Source: Chitinophaga pinensis
GTDB lineage: Bacteria; Pseudomonadota; Gammaproteobacteria; Burkholderiales; Burkholderiaceae_C
Length of the DNA stretch: 64,000 bases
Assembly (NCBI GenBank): GCA_943326015.2
Contig: CALPRQ020000003.1
Coordinates: 62,001-126,000, forward strand
Direction: 5' to 3'
Every line of letters begins with the position of its first letter. Within the stretch, counting starts at the first letter, position 1. Made by a program: the position numbers and the translations under genes. The notes below the pieces were generated by a model. The model saw only the letters and a program-made list of their open reading frames with translations. It made no database searches and was not told the origin of the DNA. Shown here piece after piece: positions 31,008 through 39,944 of this stretch.

Positions 31008-32477
31008 ATGCGCATCCCCCACCTGATCAACGGCCAGGCAGTCGCCGGCCGCGAGCATTTCGAGAGCCTCAACCCCGCCAACCAGCAGCTACTGGCCGAG
31101 GTCGCAGCCGGCACCCAGGCCGATATCGACGCCGCTGTCCAGGCCGCCCGGGCGGCCTTCCCGGCCTGGGCCGCCACGCCGGCCGCGCAACGCGCCCGGA
31201 TCATGCACCGGCTCGGTGAGCTGATCGCGCGCGACCAGGCCGAACTGGCCCGGATCGAGACCGCCGACTGCGGCCAGGTGATCGCGCAGACCGGAGCGAA
31301 CCTGGTGCCGCGCGCGGCCGACAGCTTTCACCACCACGCCGAGCTGTGCACGCGCATGGACGGCCAGACCTTCAGCACGCCAACGCATCTCAACTACACA
31401 CTGCTGCAGCCGGTCGGTGTCTGCGCGCTGGTCGCGCCATGGAACGTGCCGCTGCTGACCGCCAGCGCCAAGGTCGCGCCCTGCCTGGCCTACGGCAACA
31501 CCGCGGTGCTCAAGCCCAGCGAGCTCAGCCCGCTGACGGCCGCGCGCCTGGGCGAGCTCGCGCTCGAAGCGGGCTTGCCGCCCGGCGTGCTCAACATCGT
31601 GCAGGGCAAGGGTCGCGAGGCCGGTGCAGCGCTGGTGGCGCACCCCGACGTGCGGCTGGTGTCCTTCACCGGGTCGACCGCGACCGGCAACGCGATCGTG
31701 CGCAACGCCGGGCTGAAGAAATACAGCATGGAGCTCGGAGGAAAAAGCCCCTTCATCGTGTTCGAGGATGCCGACTTCGAGCGCGCGCTCGACGCGGCGC
31801 TGGTGATGATCTTCAGCATCAACGGCGAGCGCTGCACCGCCGGCAGCCGGATCCTGGTGCAGCAGTCCATTTTCGACGAGTTCGCACGCCGCTTCGTCGA
31901 GCGCGCCCGGCGCATCCCGGTCGGCGATCCGATGGACCCTGAAACCGTGATCGGCCCGATGGTCAGCCAGGGCCATCTGGCGCGGGTGCGCGGCTACATC
32001 GAGCTCGGCCTGCAGGAAGGCGCGTCGCTGCTGTGCGGCGGCGTGGACCGCCCCGACTACGCGCCCGAGGTTGCCGCCGCAGTGCGCGACGGCAACTTCG
32101 TCTGGCCGACCGTGTTCGCCGATGTCAGGCCGGACATGCGCATCATGCGCGAGGAGATCTTCGGCCCGGTCGCCTGCCTGCTGCCGTTCCGCGACGAGGC
32201 GGATGCGATCGCGCTGGCCAACGACAGCCCCTACGGCCTGGCCAGCTATGTCTGGAGCGAGAACGCCGGCCGCGCGCACCGGGTCGCCGCAGCGCTGGAG
32301 GCCGGCGTCTGCTACGTCAACAGCCAGAGCGCACGCGACCCGCGCCCGCCGTTTGGCGGCGTCAAGGCCAGCGGCCTGGGGCGCGACGGCGGCCACTGGA
32401 GCCTGGAGACCTTCACCGAGCCCAAGAACGTCTCGATCAGCTACGGCCGGCACGCGATTCCGCGCTGGGGGCTCTGA
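31008..32477 (+). CDS. Aldehyde dehydrogenase, HpaE-like
   Basis: A 489-residue NAD-dependent ALDH. The general base is in MELGGKSP and the catalytic Cys in NGERCTAGS; the cofactor loop FTGSTATG is present. Overall sequence resembles 5-carboxymethyl-2-hydroxymuconate semialdehyde dehydrogenase of homoprotocatechuate degradation. None of the other hpa genes are nearby, so the substrate is uncertain. ATG 31008 is the family start. It diverges from alaS and converges on the nitronate monooxygenase gene. Confidence 0.85.
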   Translation: MRIPHLINGQAVAGREHFESLNPANQQLLAEVAAGTQADIDAAVQAARAAFPAWAATPAAQRARIMHRLGELIARDQAELARIETADCGQVIAQTGANLVPRAADSFHHHAELCTRMDGQTFSTPTHLNYTLLQPVGVCALVAPWNVPLLTASAKVAPCLAYGNTAVLKPSELSPLTAARLGELALEAGLPPGVLNIVQGKGREAGAALVAHPDVRLVSFTGSTATGNAIVRNAGLKKYSMELGGKSPFIVFEDADFERALDAALVMIFSINGERCTAGSRILVQQSIFDEFARRFVERARRIPVGDPMDPETVIGPMVSQGHLARVRGYIELGLQEGASLLCGGVDRPDYAPEVAAAVRDGNFVWPTVFADVRPDMRIMREEIFGPVACLLPFRDEADAIALANDSPYGLASYVWSENAGRAHRVAAALEAGVCYVNSQSARDPRPPFGGVKASGLGRDGGHWSLETFTEPKNVSISYGRHAIPRWGL

Positions 32478-32502
32478 GCGGCACGCAGGTCACGCATCAA
32501 GC

Positions 32503-32529
32503 CGGCGCCGGCACAGACAGCCGGCGCCG
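32503..32529. terminator. GC-only 10-bp hairpin between convergent genes
   Basis: CGGCGCCGGC and GCCGGCGCCG form a perfect 10-bp stem with a 7-base loop, midway between the convergent ALDH and nitronate monooxygenase genes. There is no T-tract; it is probably a bidirectional transcription barrier. Confidence 0.5.
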
Positions 32530-32556
32530 ATCAAGCTCCGCCACGGTCCGGCGGTC

Positions 32557-33630
32557 TCAGCCGCGCCAGCCCTCGGCCAGCGCGAGCGTCAGCTCGGCCG
32601 CCGGCATGGCGCATGCCAACGAGGCCGCCTGGCCGGCCCACAGCGGCGTGAAATCATCGCGCCCCTGCGCCTCGGCCCAGGCGCGCAGCGGGGCCAGGTG
32701 CGTGGTCGCGAGCGGAAACGCCGGTGCCTGACTGCTGATGCAGCCGCCCGAGTTGCCAGCAGCGCCGAGCGCGCGCATGGCGCGGTTCACGATGCCGCGC
32801 GCCGGCCGGCCGGTGAAGACATTGGTCAACGCGGTGTGCGCAGCCGCATCCGACTGCAGCGCCGCCCGGTGCAGCGCGCTGGTGCGTGCCTCGGGGCAAA
32901 GCAGATAGGCGGTGCCGACCTGCACCCCCGCCGCGCCCAGCGCGCGCGCCGCCGCGACGCCGGCCGCGTCCGCGATGCCGCCAGCCGCGATCACCGGCAG
33001 CTCGACCGCGCGCACGACCTGCGGCAGCAAGGCGAAAGTCCCGAGCTGGGTCGTGAGGTCTTCATGCAGGAAGATGCCGCGATGGCCGCCCGCTTCCAGC
33101 CCCTGCGCGATGATGGCGTCGGCGCCATGGGCCTGCAGCCACAGCGCTTCCTCGACCGTGGTGGCGCTGGCCAGCACCCGGGAGCCCCAGGACTTGACGC
33201 GCGCCAGCAGCTCAGGCGCCGGCAGGCCGAAGTGAAAGCTCACCACCGGCGGGCGGAACGGCTCGACCCAATCGGCCACCGCCGCATCGAAAGGCGCGCG
33301 CGCCGCGATGGCCGGCCCTTCGGGAGCAGGGAGTCCGGCCTCGGCATAAAGTGGCGCCAGCGCCGCGCGCCAGCACGCCTCGCGCTGCGCATCAGCCTGC
33401 GGCGGCTGGTGACAGAAGAAGTTGACGTTCCAGGGGCCTTTGGCCTCGCGGTGCAGGACTTCGAGCTCGGCGCGCAGTTGCGGCGGATTCAGCGTTGCGG
33501 CGGGCAAAGAGCCCAGCCCGCCGGCGTTCGTGACAGCCAGCGCCAGCGCGCTGTCCTGCGAACCGGCCATCGGCGCCTGGATGACGGGCAGGCGCAGCCC
33601 GAGCAGATCTTGCAGAGTGGATTTCGACAT
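32557..33630 (-). CDS. Nitronate monooxygenase
   Basis: A 357-residue FMN-binding TIM-barrel protein of the 2-nitropropane dioxygenase family. PVIQAPMAG begins the barrel, SFHFGLP follows, and the class I signature AIIAQGLEAGGHRG holds the active His. PVIAAGGIADAAGVAAARALGAAGVQVGTAYL binds the FMN phosphate. It oxidises alkyl nitronates, detoxifying propionate-3-nitronate. It diverges from folA across 75 bases. Confidence 0.92.
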   Translation of the reverse strand: MSKSTLQDLLGLRLPVIQAPMAGSQDSALALAVTNAGGLGSLPAATLNPPQLRAELEVLHREAKGPWNVNFFCHQPPQADAQREACWRAALAPLYAEAGLPAPEGPAIAARAPFDAAVADWVEPFRPPVVSFHFGLPAPELLARVKSWGSRVLASATTVEEALWLQAHGADAIIAQGLEAGGHRGIFLHEDLTTQLGTFALLPQVVRAVELPVIAAGGIADAAGVAAARALGAAGVQVGTAYLLCPEARTSALHRAALQSDAAAHTALTNVFTGRPARGIVNRAMRALGAAGNSGGCISSQAPAFPLATTHLAPLRAWAEAQGRDDFTPLWAGQAASLACAMPAAELTLALAEGWRG

Positions 33631-33705
33631 GACCCGATGCTAGCGCGTTCAGGCTGGCGCCAGGCTTGCCCCGCAAGCGCGGGGCGCCATGGGACAATCG
33701 CCGCC

Positions 33706-34212
33706 ATGCGACTGAACCTGATTTACGCCCGCGCCGCCAACGGCGTCATCGGCAAGGACAACACCATGCCCTGGCACCTGCCGGAAGACCTCGCCCATTT
33801 CAGGCGCCTGACGCAGGGCTGCCCGGTCATCATGGGCCGCAAGACCTGGGAATCGCTGCCGGCCAGGTTCCGCCCGCTGCCGGGACGGCTCAACATCGTG
33901 CTGACGCGCGACGCCGCCACCGCCACCCAGCTGCAGGCCGAGGGCGCGCTGGCGCTGGCTGGGCTGGAACAGGCGCTGGCGCATTGCGCCGCGCTGCCCG
34001 AGGCGCCGGCCGAACTCTGGGTCATGGGCGGCGCGCAGATCTACGCGCAGGCGCTGCCGCTGGCGCAGCGCGTCATCGTGACCGAGATCACGCGCGACTA
34101 CGAGGGCGACGCCTACGCGCCGGAGCTGGGTACCGAGTGGCGCGAGACCGCGCGCGAGTCCCATGTCGCGGCCAGCGGCCTGGGCTACGACTTCGCGAGC
34201 TACGAGCGCTGA
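33706..34212 (+). CDS. folA: Dihydrofolate reductase
   Basis: A 168-residue enzyme that reduces dihydrofolate with NADPH for one-carbon metabolism. It has LIYARAANGVIGKDNTMPWHLPEDLAHFRRLT with the catalytic acidic residue, then GRKTWESLP and WVMGGAQIYAQAL. ATG 33706 is the family start. It stands alone; thyA is not adjacent. It converges on a chemoreceptor gene. Confidence 0.97.
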   Translation: MRLNLIYARAANGVIGKDNTMPWHLPEDLAHFRRLTQGCPVIMGRKTWESLPARFRPLPGRLNIVLTRDAATATQLQAEGALALAGLEQALAHCAALPEAPAELWVMGGAQIYAQALPLAQRVIVTEITRDYEGDAYAPELGTEWRETARESHVAASGLGYDFASYER

Positions 34213-34255
34213 ATCGGCTGAACCGGGGTCGGGCTCAGGCGCCCGACAACCCGAT

Positions 34256-36220
34256 TCAACCGACAGAGCCCAGCGGTACGCGCTGCTCGCCGAGCTGGAA
34301 TTGCCGCACCGCGAGCGCGAGCTGTTCGGCCTGCTCGCCCAGACTCCTGGCGGCGGCGGTGGACTGTTCCACCAGCGCGGCGTTCTGCTGCGTCATCTGG
34401 TCGAGATGGGTCATCGCGCCGTTGACCTGACTGATGCCCGCGCTCTGCTCGACGGCAGCGTTCGAGATGTCGCCAATGATGCCGCTGACGCGCTGGACCG
34501 AATTGACGATTTCGCTCATGGTCAGACCCGCGTCGCTCACCAGGCGCGAACCGCCATCGACCTTCTCGACGCTGCTGCCGATCAGGCGCTTGATCTCGCG
34601 CGCGGCGGTGGCACTGCGCCCGGCCAGGCTTCGGACCTCGGAGGCCACCACGGCGAAACCCCGACCGGACTCACCGGCGCGCGCCGCCTCGACCGCGGCG
34701 TTGAGCGCGAGGATGTTGGTCTGGAAAGCGATGCCATCGATCACGCCGATGATGTCGCTGATCTGGCGCGAGCTGGCGTTGATCTCGTCCATGGTGCTGA
34801 CCACCTGGTGGACCACGGCGCCACCGCGCGCCGCCACTTCGGCCGCCGCGGTCGCCATCTGGTTGGCCTGGCGGGCCGAATCGGCCGAATGCCGCACGGT
34901 CTCGGTCAGCTCGCCCAGGCTCGACGCGGTTTGCTGCAGGTCGTCGGCGGCCTGCTCGGTCCGGTGGCTCAGGTCCAGGTTGCCGGTGGCGATCTGGCTG
35001 CTGGCCGTGGTGATCGAATCGACCGCGTCGCGTATGCCCGACAGCGTCTGGGTCAGCTGCTGGCGCATGACCTCGACCACCCGGATCAGGGCGCCGATTT
35101 CGTCGCGCTGCTGGCTTTGCATCGGGTGGGTCAGGTCTCCCTGGGCCACGGCGTTGACCGCCAGACTGAGCTGCGCCAGCGGGAGCGCAACCCAGCGCCG
35201 GATCAGCCAGAACAGCCCGACGCCCAGCACCAGCGCGCCACCGCCCAGCAAGACCCAGAGCATGGCCATGACACCCCAGTGCCGCTGCATGGCCTCGGCC
35301 TCGGACAGGTCGGCCACCACCCACCAGCCGGTAGCCGGGTTGCGCTGCATCTGCAGCAAGCGCCCGCTGGACTTGCCATCGAGCAGCGAGGTCGCGTCAC
35401 GGACCACGCCATCGGGCGCGTCCCGCAGCGAGGCCAGCAAGGCCGCCGCGCCGGGCAGCAGATCGGCGACCTGGCCGCCCTTGGCGCTCGGATGGATCAC
35501 GAAGCTGGCTTCGGCCAGATTCTTCTTCGGATCGATCACCAGCAGGCCGCCGGTCTCGAAGAAGCGGGTCTCGAGCACGGTCTTTTCCGTCGCCGCCTCG
35601 AATGCCGTCATGTCGAAGCCGATGAACAGCGCGCCGATCGGCTGGCCGTGCGCGCCCTGGATCGGCTCGTAGTGCGTCATGTAGGGCCTGCCGAACAGGA
35701 CGGCGCGCCCGGTATAGGGCTTGCCCTGCTGCAGCAGGGCGTAGGCCGGATGGGTGCGCGCCAGCACCGTGCCGACCGCGCGCGCACCCTGATCGTTCTT
35801 GAGCGAGGTGGTGATGCGCAGGAAATCGTCGCCCCGGCGGCCGAACACGGTCGCCACCCCGCCGGTGACCTGCTGGAAACCATCCACCGCCGCGAAATCG
35901 TTGCTCAGCGAGCGCCCGGCTTGACGCAAGTCGCCGCTCTGGGCATCGTGCGCGAAGTCGGAGCCGAAGGCCTGCTTGAACACCATGAACGAGCGCTGCG
36001 CCAAACCGCGCGAGGTCAGGTCCATCGTCTCGATGGTCTCGACCTTGCCCTGGGTCTGGGCACTGATCCAGCGCACGATGTTCTGGCGCTCGTTGTCGGT
36101 GACCATGAAGCTGACCAGCAGACTGATGACCAGCAGCACGCAGGACATGCCGACGCCACCGATCACGGACACCTTGCGGGCGATCGAACCGCCGCCCGCC
36201 TCAGGACCGGAATGGGTCAT
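34256..36220 (-). CDS. Methyl-accepting chemotaxis protein with a periplasmic Cache domain
   Basis: A 654-residue receptor with two transmembrane helices (about 20-40 and 310-335). The large periplasmic region, with GKPYTGRAVLFGRPYMTHYEPI and IGALFIGFDM, matches Cache_3/Cache_2 sensors. A HAMP domain and a cytoplasmic signalling domain follow. The hairpin tip reads IGVIDGIAFQTNILALNAAVEAARAGESGRGFAVVASEVR. The ligand is unknown. Its start overlaps the end of nadC by 4 bases, an unrelated partner. Confidence 0.93.
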   Translation of the reverse strand: MTHSGPEAGGGSIARKVSVIGGVGMSCVLLVISLLVSFMVTDNERQNIVRWISAQTQGKVETIETMDLTSRGLAQRSFMVFKQAFGSDFAHDAQSGDLRQAGRSLSNDFAAVDGFQQVTGGVATVFGRRGDDFLRITTSLKNDQGARAVGTVLARTHPAYALLQQGKPYTGRAVLFGRPYMTHYEPIQGAHGQPIGALFIGFDMTAFEAATEKTVLETRFFETGGLLVIDPKKNLAEASFVIHPSAKGGQVADLLPGAAALLASLRDAPDGVVRDATSLLDGKSSGRLLQMQRNPATGWWVVADLSEAEAMQRHWGVMAMLWVLLGGGALVLGVGLFWLIRRWVALPLAQLSLAVNAVAQGDLTHPMQSQQRDEIGALIRVVEVMRQQLTQTLSGIRDAVDSITTASSQIATGNLDLSHRTEQAADDLQQTASSLGELTETVRHSADSARQANQMATAAAEVAARGGAVVHQVVSTMDEINASSRQISDIIGVIDGIAFQTNILALNAAVEAARAGESGRGFAVVASEVRSLAGRSATAAREIKRLIGSSVEKVDGGSRLVSDAGLTMSEIVNSVQRVSGIIGDISNAAVEQSAGISQVNGAMTHLDQMTQQNAALVEQSTAAARSLGEQAEQLALAVRQFQLGEQRVPLGSVG

Positions 36221-37086
36221 GCAGGCAGCACCCGCTCGACCGGCTTGTCCTGGAAGCGCATCGAGAAATCGACCGCCTGCACATCCTTGATCAGCGCGCC
36301 GACCGAGATCCGGTCAACGCCGGTCTCGGCGAGCTGGCGCAACCCGTCGAAGGTCACGCCACCCGAGATTTCCAGGCTGATGCGCCCATCGGCCAGCGCC
36401 ACCGCTTGCTTGAGCGTGTCGAGGTCCATGTTGTCGAGCAGCACCATCTTGACGCCGGCGTCGAGCGCCTCCTGCAGCTGCTTCAAGGTCTCGACCTCGA
36501 CCTGGATGAAGCTGGCGCGGTCGGCGAAGGCCTCGGCCGCACGCAGTGCGTGGGTGATGCCACCAGCCGCCGCGATGTGGTTTTCCTTGATCAGGATCGC
36601 GTCATACAGGCCCATGCGGTGGTTCTTGCCGCCGCCGCAGCGCACGGCGTACTTCTCGGCCACGCGCAGACCGGGAATGGTCTTGCGGGTATCGAGGATG
36701 GCGGCGCGCGTGCCTTCGACTTCCTTGACGTACCTGGCAGTCTTGGTCGCGACCGCGCTGAGCGTCTGCATGAAGTTCAGGCAGCTGCGCTCGGCGGTCA
36801 GCAGGTCGCGCGCGCGGCCGGTGATCTCGACGATCTTCTGGCCCGGCTCGCAGCGGCCGCCCTCGTCCACCAGCCAGTTGACCTGCGCGCCCGGCGCCAG
36901 CTGACGTAGCACTTCGTCGACCCAGGGCCGGCCGCAGATGACCGCCGCTTCACGGCAGATGATGGTCGCGGTGGCCATGCGCTCGGCTGGCACCAGTTGG
37001 GCGGTCAGGTCACCGCTGCCGACATCCTCGGCCAGCGCGCGTTTCACATCATCGGCCACTTGGGCCGCCAGGTCGTAGTCGCTCAT
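36217..37086 (-). CDS. nadC: Nicotinate-nucleotide pyrophosphorylase (quinolinate phosphoribosyltransferase)
   Basis: A 289-residue enzyme that turns quinolinate and PRPP into nicotinate mononucleotide in de novo NAD synthesis. Motifs include EDVGSGDLTAQLVP, ERSCLNFMQTLSAVATKT, DTRKTIPGLRVAEKYAVRCGG and HRMGLYDAILIKENH. The C-terminal LEISGGVTFDGLRQLAETGVDRISVGAL closes the barrel. nadA and nadB are not adjacent. Confidence 0.96.
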   Translation of the reverse strand: MSDYDLAAQVADDVKRALAEDVGSGDLTAQLVPAERMATATIICREAAVICGRPWVDEVLRQLAPGAQVNWLVDEGGRCEPGQKIVEITGRARDLLTAERSCLNFMQTLSAVATKTARYVKEVEGTRAAILDTRKTIPGLRVAEKYAVRCGGGKNHRMGLYDAILIKENHIAAAGGITHALRAAEAFADRASFIQVEVETLKQLQEALDAGVKMVLLDNMDLDTLKQAVALADGRISLEISGGVTFDGLRQLAETGVDRISVGALIKDVQAVDFSMRFQDKPVERVLPA

Positions 37087-37217
37087 GGGTATTTTTCCTT
37101 GTGCGCGGCCGCCTGCGCGACAAGCCGCTGAAGGGCATGATGATACGCCCAGCCCCAGCAGGTGTTCAGGCCCGCATCCTCCTCGCTGCGCTTATCATCC
37201 TGCGAGAATCGTTTCCC

Positions 37218-37439
37218 ATGAAATTCGGATTCCTTCGGTTCTGGCGGCGCGGCCCCAGCAGCGGGCTACCGCCTGAAATCGAGCAAGCCCGCGCGCTGAT
37301 CCGGGCGGTCGATCACGGCGGCCTGCCACTGAACCCGGCCAGGGTGAACGCCATCGCACGCGACCTGGGGCTGGAGGTGTCCCGCCATGCGCCGGTCGAG
37401 CAGACCGTGGAACGGATCCGCGCCTGCCTGCTGCGCTGA
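37218..37439 (+). CDS. Small hypothetical protein next to the IscB element
   Basis: A 73-residue basic protein (starting MKFGFLRFWRRGP) with no recognised domain. The helical C-terminal half has EIEQARALIRAVDHGGLPLNPARVNAIARDLGLEV. ATG 37218 lies 131 bases from divergent nadC and 8 bases after a weak GAGAA. Its coding quality is plausible but not certain. It ends about 80 bases before the left end of the IscB element. Confidence 0.5.
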   Translation: MKFGFLRFWRRGPSSGLPPEIEQARALIRAVDHGGLPLNPARVNAIARDLGLEVSRHAPVEQTVERIRACLLR

Positions 37440-37514
37440 ACAGCCGCCACGCACCTGGGTCAGGACCCAGGCCCCAACCCTGACCGCTGGAAACGATAGA
37501 ACTCCCTGATTCCG

Positions 37515-37725
37515 AAAGCATTCCTGATCGTCAACTACCCCGCCCTGAAGGACGGAGCTTGAGGGGAGCAATATCTGCAAGGCTGGGATCATGCAGGCGA
37601 AAGGTAAAACGCCGAAGGTCCTGGCCGCCGTGCTTTGCCGCACGGGAGCCGGTGATGGACATTCCCGAGGGGAGCCCTGTCGCGAGACAGGCGTCACCAG
37701 GCCCGTAAGGGCAGAAAGATTTTGT
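37515..37725 (+). ncRNA. Omega-RNA (guide scaffold) of IscB
   Basis: The roughly 200 bases directly upstream of iscB are highly structured. The left-end hairpin is at 37540-37555 and CGTGC/GCACG at 37629-37644. An outer GGTGA/TCACC pairing encloses CCTGTC-GCGA-GACAGG (37676-37691). Finally GCCC-GTAA-GGGC (37701-37712) lies 14 bases before the iscB start. Two of the loops are GNRA tetraloops. Position, length and the terminal GCCC hairpin match known omega-RNAs. The guide would be the bases just outside the left end, around 37500-37530; the exact 5' end cannot be read. Confidence 0.75.
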
Positions 37726-39111
37726 GTGTCAGTGTTCGTCTTGGATCGTCGGGGGCAACCCCTGATGCCGTGCAGCGAAAAGCGGGCACGGCTGCTGCTG
37801 GAGCGCGGCAGGGCTCGCCTGCATCGCGTCGCCCCCTTCGTCATTCGTCTCATCGACCGCGAAGCGGACCGCTGCACCTTGCAGCCGCTGCGCGTCAAAC
37901 TCGATCCGGGCAGCCGCACCACGGGACTGGCCCTGGTGCGCGAGACCGAATCGGTCGAACCCGACACCGGCGAAGTCCTCCCCAGCGCTGCCGTGCTGCA
38001 ACTGCTCGAACTCGCGCATCGGGGTCATGCCATCTCCGACGCCCTCACGGCTCGTCGCGCCATGCGCCGCCGCCGTCGCGGCCAGTTGCGCTACCGCGCG
38101 CCACGCTTCCTGAACCGGCGCAAGCCGAAAGGCTGGCTGGCGCCCTCGCTGCAACACCGCGTCAACACCAGCCTGTCCTGGGTCCAGCGGCTCCAGCGCT
38201 GGGCACCCGTCACCGCCCTCTCCAGCGAACTGGTGCGTTTCGACCTGCAAGCCATCGAGAACCCGGAAATCTCAGGCGTCGAGTACCAGCAAGGCACGCT
38301 CGCCGGCTACGAAGCCCGGCAATATCTGCTCGAAAAGTGGGACCGCACTTGCGCCTACTGCGGTGCCCAGAACGTGCCGCTGCAAGTCGAGCACATCCAG
38401 CCTCGCGCCCGGGGCGGCTCCGACCGCGTGAGCAACCTCACGCTGGCCTGCGCCTGCTGCAACCAGAAGAAAGGCGCCCAGCCGATCGAATCGTTCCTGG
38501 CGCAAGACCCGCAGCGCTTGCGCCGCATCCTGGCGCAAGCCCGACAACCGCTGAAGGATGCCGCTGCCGTCAACGCCACCCGCTGGGCACTGGCCCAAGC
38601 CCTGCAAGCCACCGGCCTGCCCGTCGAACTGGCTTCGGGCGGACGCACGAAGTTCAACCGCGCCCGGCTCGGCATCCCCAAGACCCATGCGCTGGATGCC
38701 GCCTGTGTCGGCACCCTGGCCGCCATCGCCCATTGGCAGCGACCCACGCTCATGATCAAGGCGACCGGACGCGGCCGCTACCAGCGCACCCGCCTCAACC
38801 AGTTCGGCTTCCCCCGTGGCTACCTGATGCTAACCAAGCGCGTCAAAGGTTTCGGGACTGGCGATCTGGTCCAGGCCACCGTCCCCACCGGCAAGAAAGT
38901 CGGTTGCTACATCGGCCGGGTCGCCGTGCGGGCCAGCGGCAGCTTCAACATCCAGACCGGCTCCCAAGTCGTCCAAGGCATTGCGTACCGCCATTGCCGC
39001 CTCATCCAGCGCGGTGACGGCTACGGCTATTCACAACTACAGAGCTTTACGAGAAAGGATGCGGGAGAGGGTCGTGCCAAGCGCACGACGCGCTCTGCCT
39101 CCCCGGCCTGA
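37726..39111 (+). CDS. iscB: IscB RNA-guided nuclease (Cas9 ancestor family)
   Basis: A 461-residue protein with the IscB order. The PLMP domain has VFVLDRRGQPLMP (3-15). RuvC-I is KLDPGSRTTGLAL (catalytic Asp near 60). An arginine-rich bridge helix reads RRAMRRRRRGQLRYRAPRF. RuvC-II includes SSELVRFDLQAIENPEISG. HNH is CAYCGAQ...LQVEHIQPRARGG...CNQKKGA (about 209-250). RuvC-III is HALDAACVG (near 322). All catalytic residues appear intact. Start GTG 37726 is chosen because the PLMP domain begins there; the longer frame would run through the omega-RNA. It is expected to cut DNA matching the omega-RNA guide, protecting or re-inserting its element. Its stop lies inside the right-end hairpin. 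Confidence 0.93.
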   Translation: MSVFVLDRRGQPLMPCSEKRARLLLERGRARLHRVAPFVIRLIDREADRCTLQPLRVKLDPGSRTTGLALVRETESVEPDTGEVLPSAAVLQLLELAHRGHAISDALTARRAMRRRRRGQLRYRAPRFLNRRKPKGWLAPSLQHRVNTSLSWVQRLQRWAPVTALSSELVRFDLQAIENPEISGVEYQQGTLAGYEARQYLLEKWDRTCAYCGAQNVPLQVEHIQPRARGGSDRVSNLTLACACCNQKKGAQPIESFLAQDPQRLRRILAQARQPLKDAAAVNATRWALAQALQATGLPVELASGGRTKFNRARLGIPKTHALDAACVGTLAAIAHWQRPTLMIKATGRGRYQRTRLNQFGFPRGYLMLTKRVKGFGTGDLVQATVPTGKKVGCYIGRVAVRASGSFNIQTGSQVVQGIAYRHCRLIQRGDGYGYSQLQSFTRKDAGEGRAKRTTRSASPA

Positions 39112-39136
39112 AGGCCGAGGTTTCCCGCGCAATTTG

Positions 39137-39916
39137 ATGAAAATAGCCACCTGGAACGTCAACTCCCTGAGCGTGCGCCTGCCCCAGGTGCTGGACTGGC
39201 TCGCGGACAACCCGGTCGACCTGCTCGCGCTGCAGGAGCTCAAGCTGACCGACGACAAGTTCCCGGCCGACGCCTTCGCGCAGGCTGGCTACCAGGCGGC
39301 CTGGTTCGGCCAGAAGACCTACAACGGCGTGGCGCTGATCGCGCGCGGCGAGCCGCGTGACATCGTGCGCAACATCCCTGGCCATGCCGACGAGCAGGCG
39401 CGCGTGATCGCCGCCACCTTCGACACGCCGCAAGGCCTGCTGCGCGTGGTCAACGGCTATTTCGTCAACGGCCAGGCCCCCGAGAGCGAGAAGTTCGGCT
39501 ACAAGATGCAGTGGCTGGACGCGCTGCGCGAATGGCTGCGCGGCGAGCTGGCGCAACACCCCAGGCTGGTGCTGCTGGGCGATTTCAACATCGCGCCCGA
39601 GGACCGCGACAGCCACGACCCCGAGGGCCTGCGCGAGACCATCCACCACACGACGGCCGAACGCAGGCAGTTCCGCGAACTGCTCGAACTCGGCCTGACC
39701 GATGCCTACCGGCTGTTCGAGCAGCCGCCCAGGAGTTATTCCTGGTGGGACTACCGCATGCTGGGCTTCCAGAAGAACCGCGGCCTGCGCATCGACCATG
39801 TGCTGGTCAGCGAGGCGCTCAAGGGCTCGGTCAGCGCCTGCACCATAGACCGCGCACCGCGCAAATGGCCCAAGCCGAGCGACCATGCGCCGGTGGTGGT
39901 GACGCTGGAGCTCTGA
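39137..39916 (+). CDS. xth: Exodeoxyribonuclease III
   Basis: A 259-residue AP endonuclease/3'-5' exonuclease of base excision repair. Motifs are MKIATWNVNSL, LLALQELKL, the Tyr region YNGVALIARG, LLGDFNIAPEDRD and RGLRIDHVLVS with the terminal SDHAPVVV. ATG 39137 is the family start. The IscB element ends immediately upstream, so no ribosome binding site of ordinary strength is present (CCCGCGCAATTTG precedes ATG). Expression may depend on the element. Confidence 0.96.
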   Translation: MKIATWNVNSLSVRLPQVLDWLADNPVDLLALQELKLTDDKFPADAFAQAGYQAAWFGQKTYNGVALIARGEPRDIVRNIPGHADEQARVIAATFDTPQGLLRVVNGYFVNGQAPESEKFGYKMQWLDALREWLRGELAQHPRLVLLGDFNIAPEDRDSHDPEGLRETIHHTTAERRQFRELLELGLTDAYRLFEQPPRSYSWWDYRMLGFQKNRGLRIDHVLVSEALKGSVSACTIDRAPRKWPKPSDHAPVVVTLEL

Positions 39917-39944
39917 TGGATCAGGGCCGAAGATGCGCCGCGCA

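Larger units (their letters stand above)
37515..39130 (+). mobile_element. IS200/IS605-type element carrying omega-RNA and iscB, no transposase
   Basis: The left end has the subterminal imperfect hairpin CCGCCCTGAAGGACGG (37540-37555). The right end has CGGCC-TGAA-GGCCG (39104-39117) and a second hairpin GTCGTGC/GCACGAC (39071-39077/39083-39089). Shared CTGAAGG-type hairpins at both ends are typical of this group. There is no tnpA (Y1 transposase), so movement would need one in trans. Boundaries are approximate, to within about 20 bases, because these elements leave no target duplication. The right end lies only a few bases from the xth start codon. Confidence 0.75.

Noticed and set aside
33668-33685. 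GCCCCGC/GCGGGGC hairpin between the divergent nitronate monooxygenase and folA
   Set aside because: A single perfect 7-bp stem in GC-rich DNA without further context; could be a regulatory repeat but nothing supports it.
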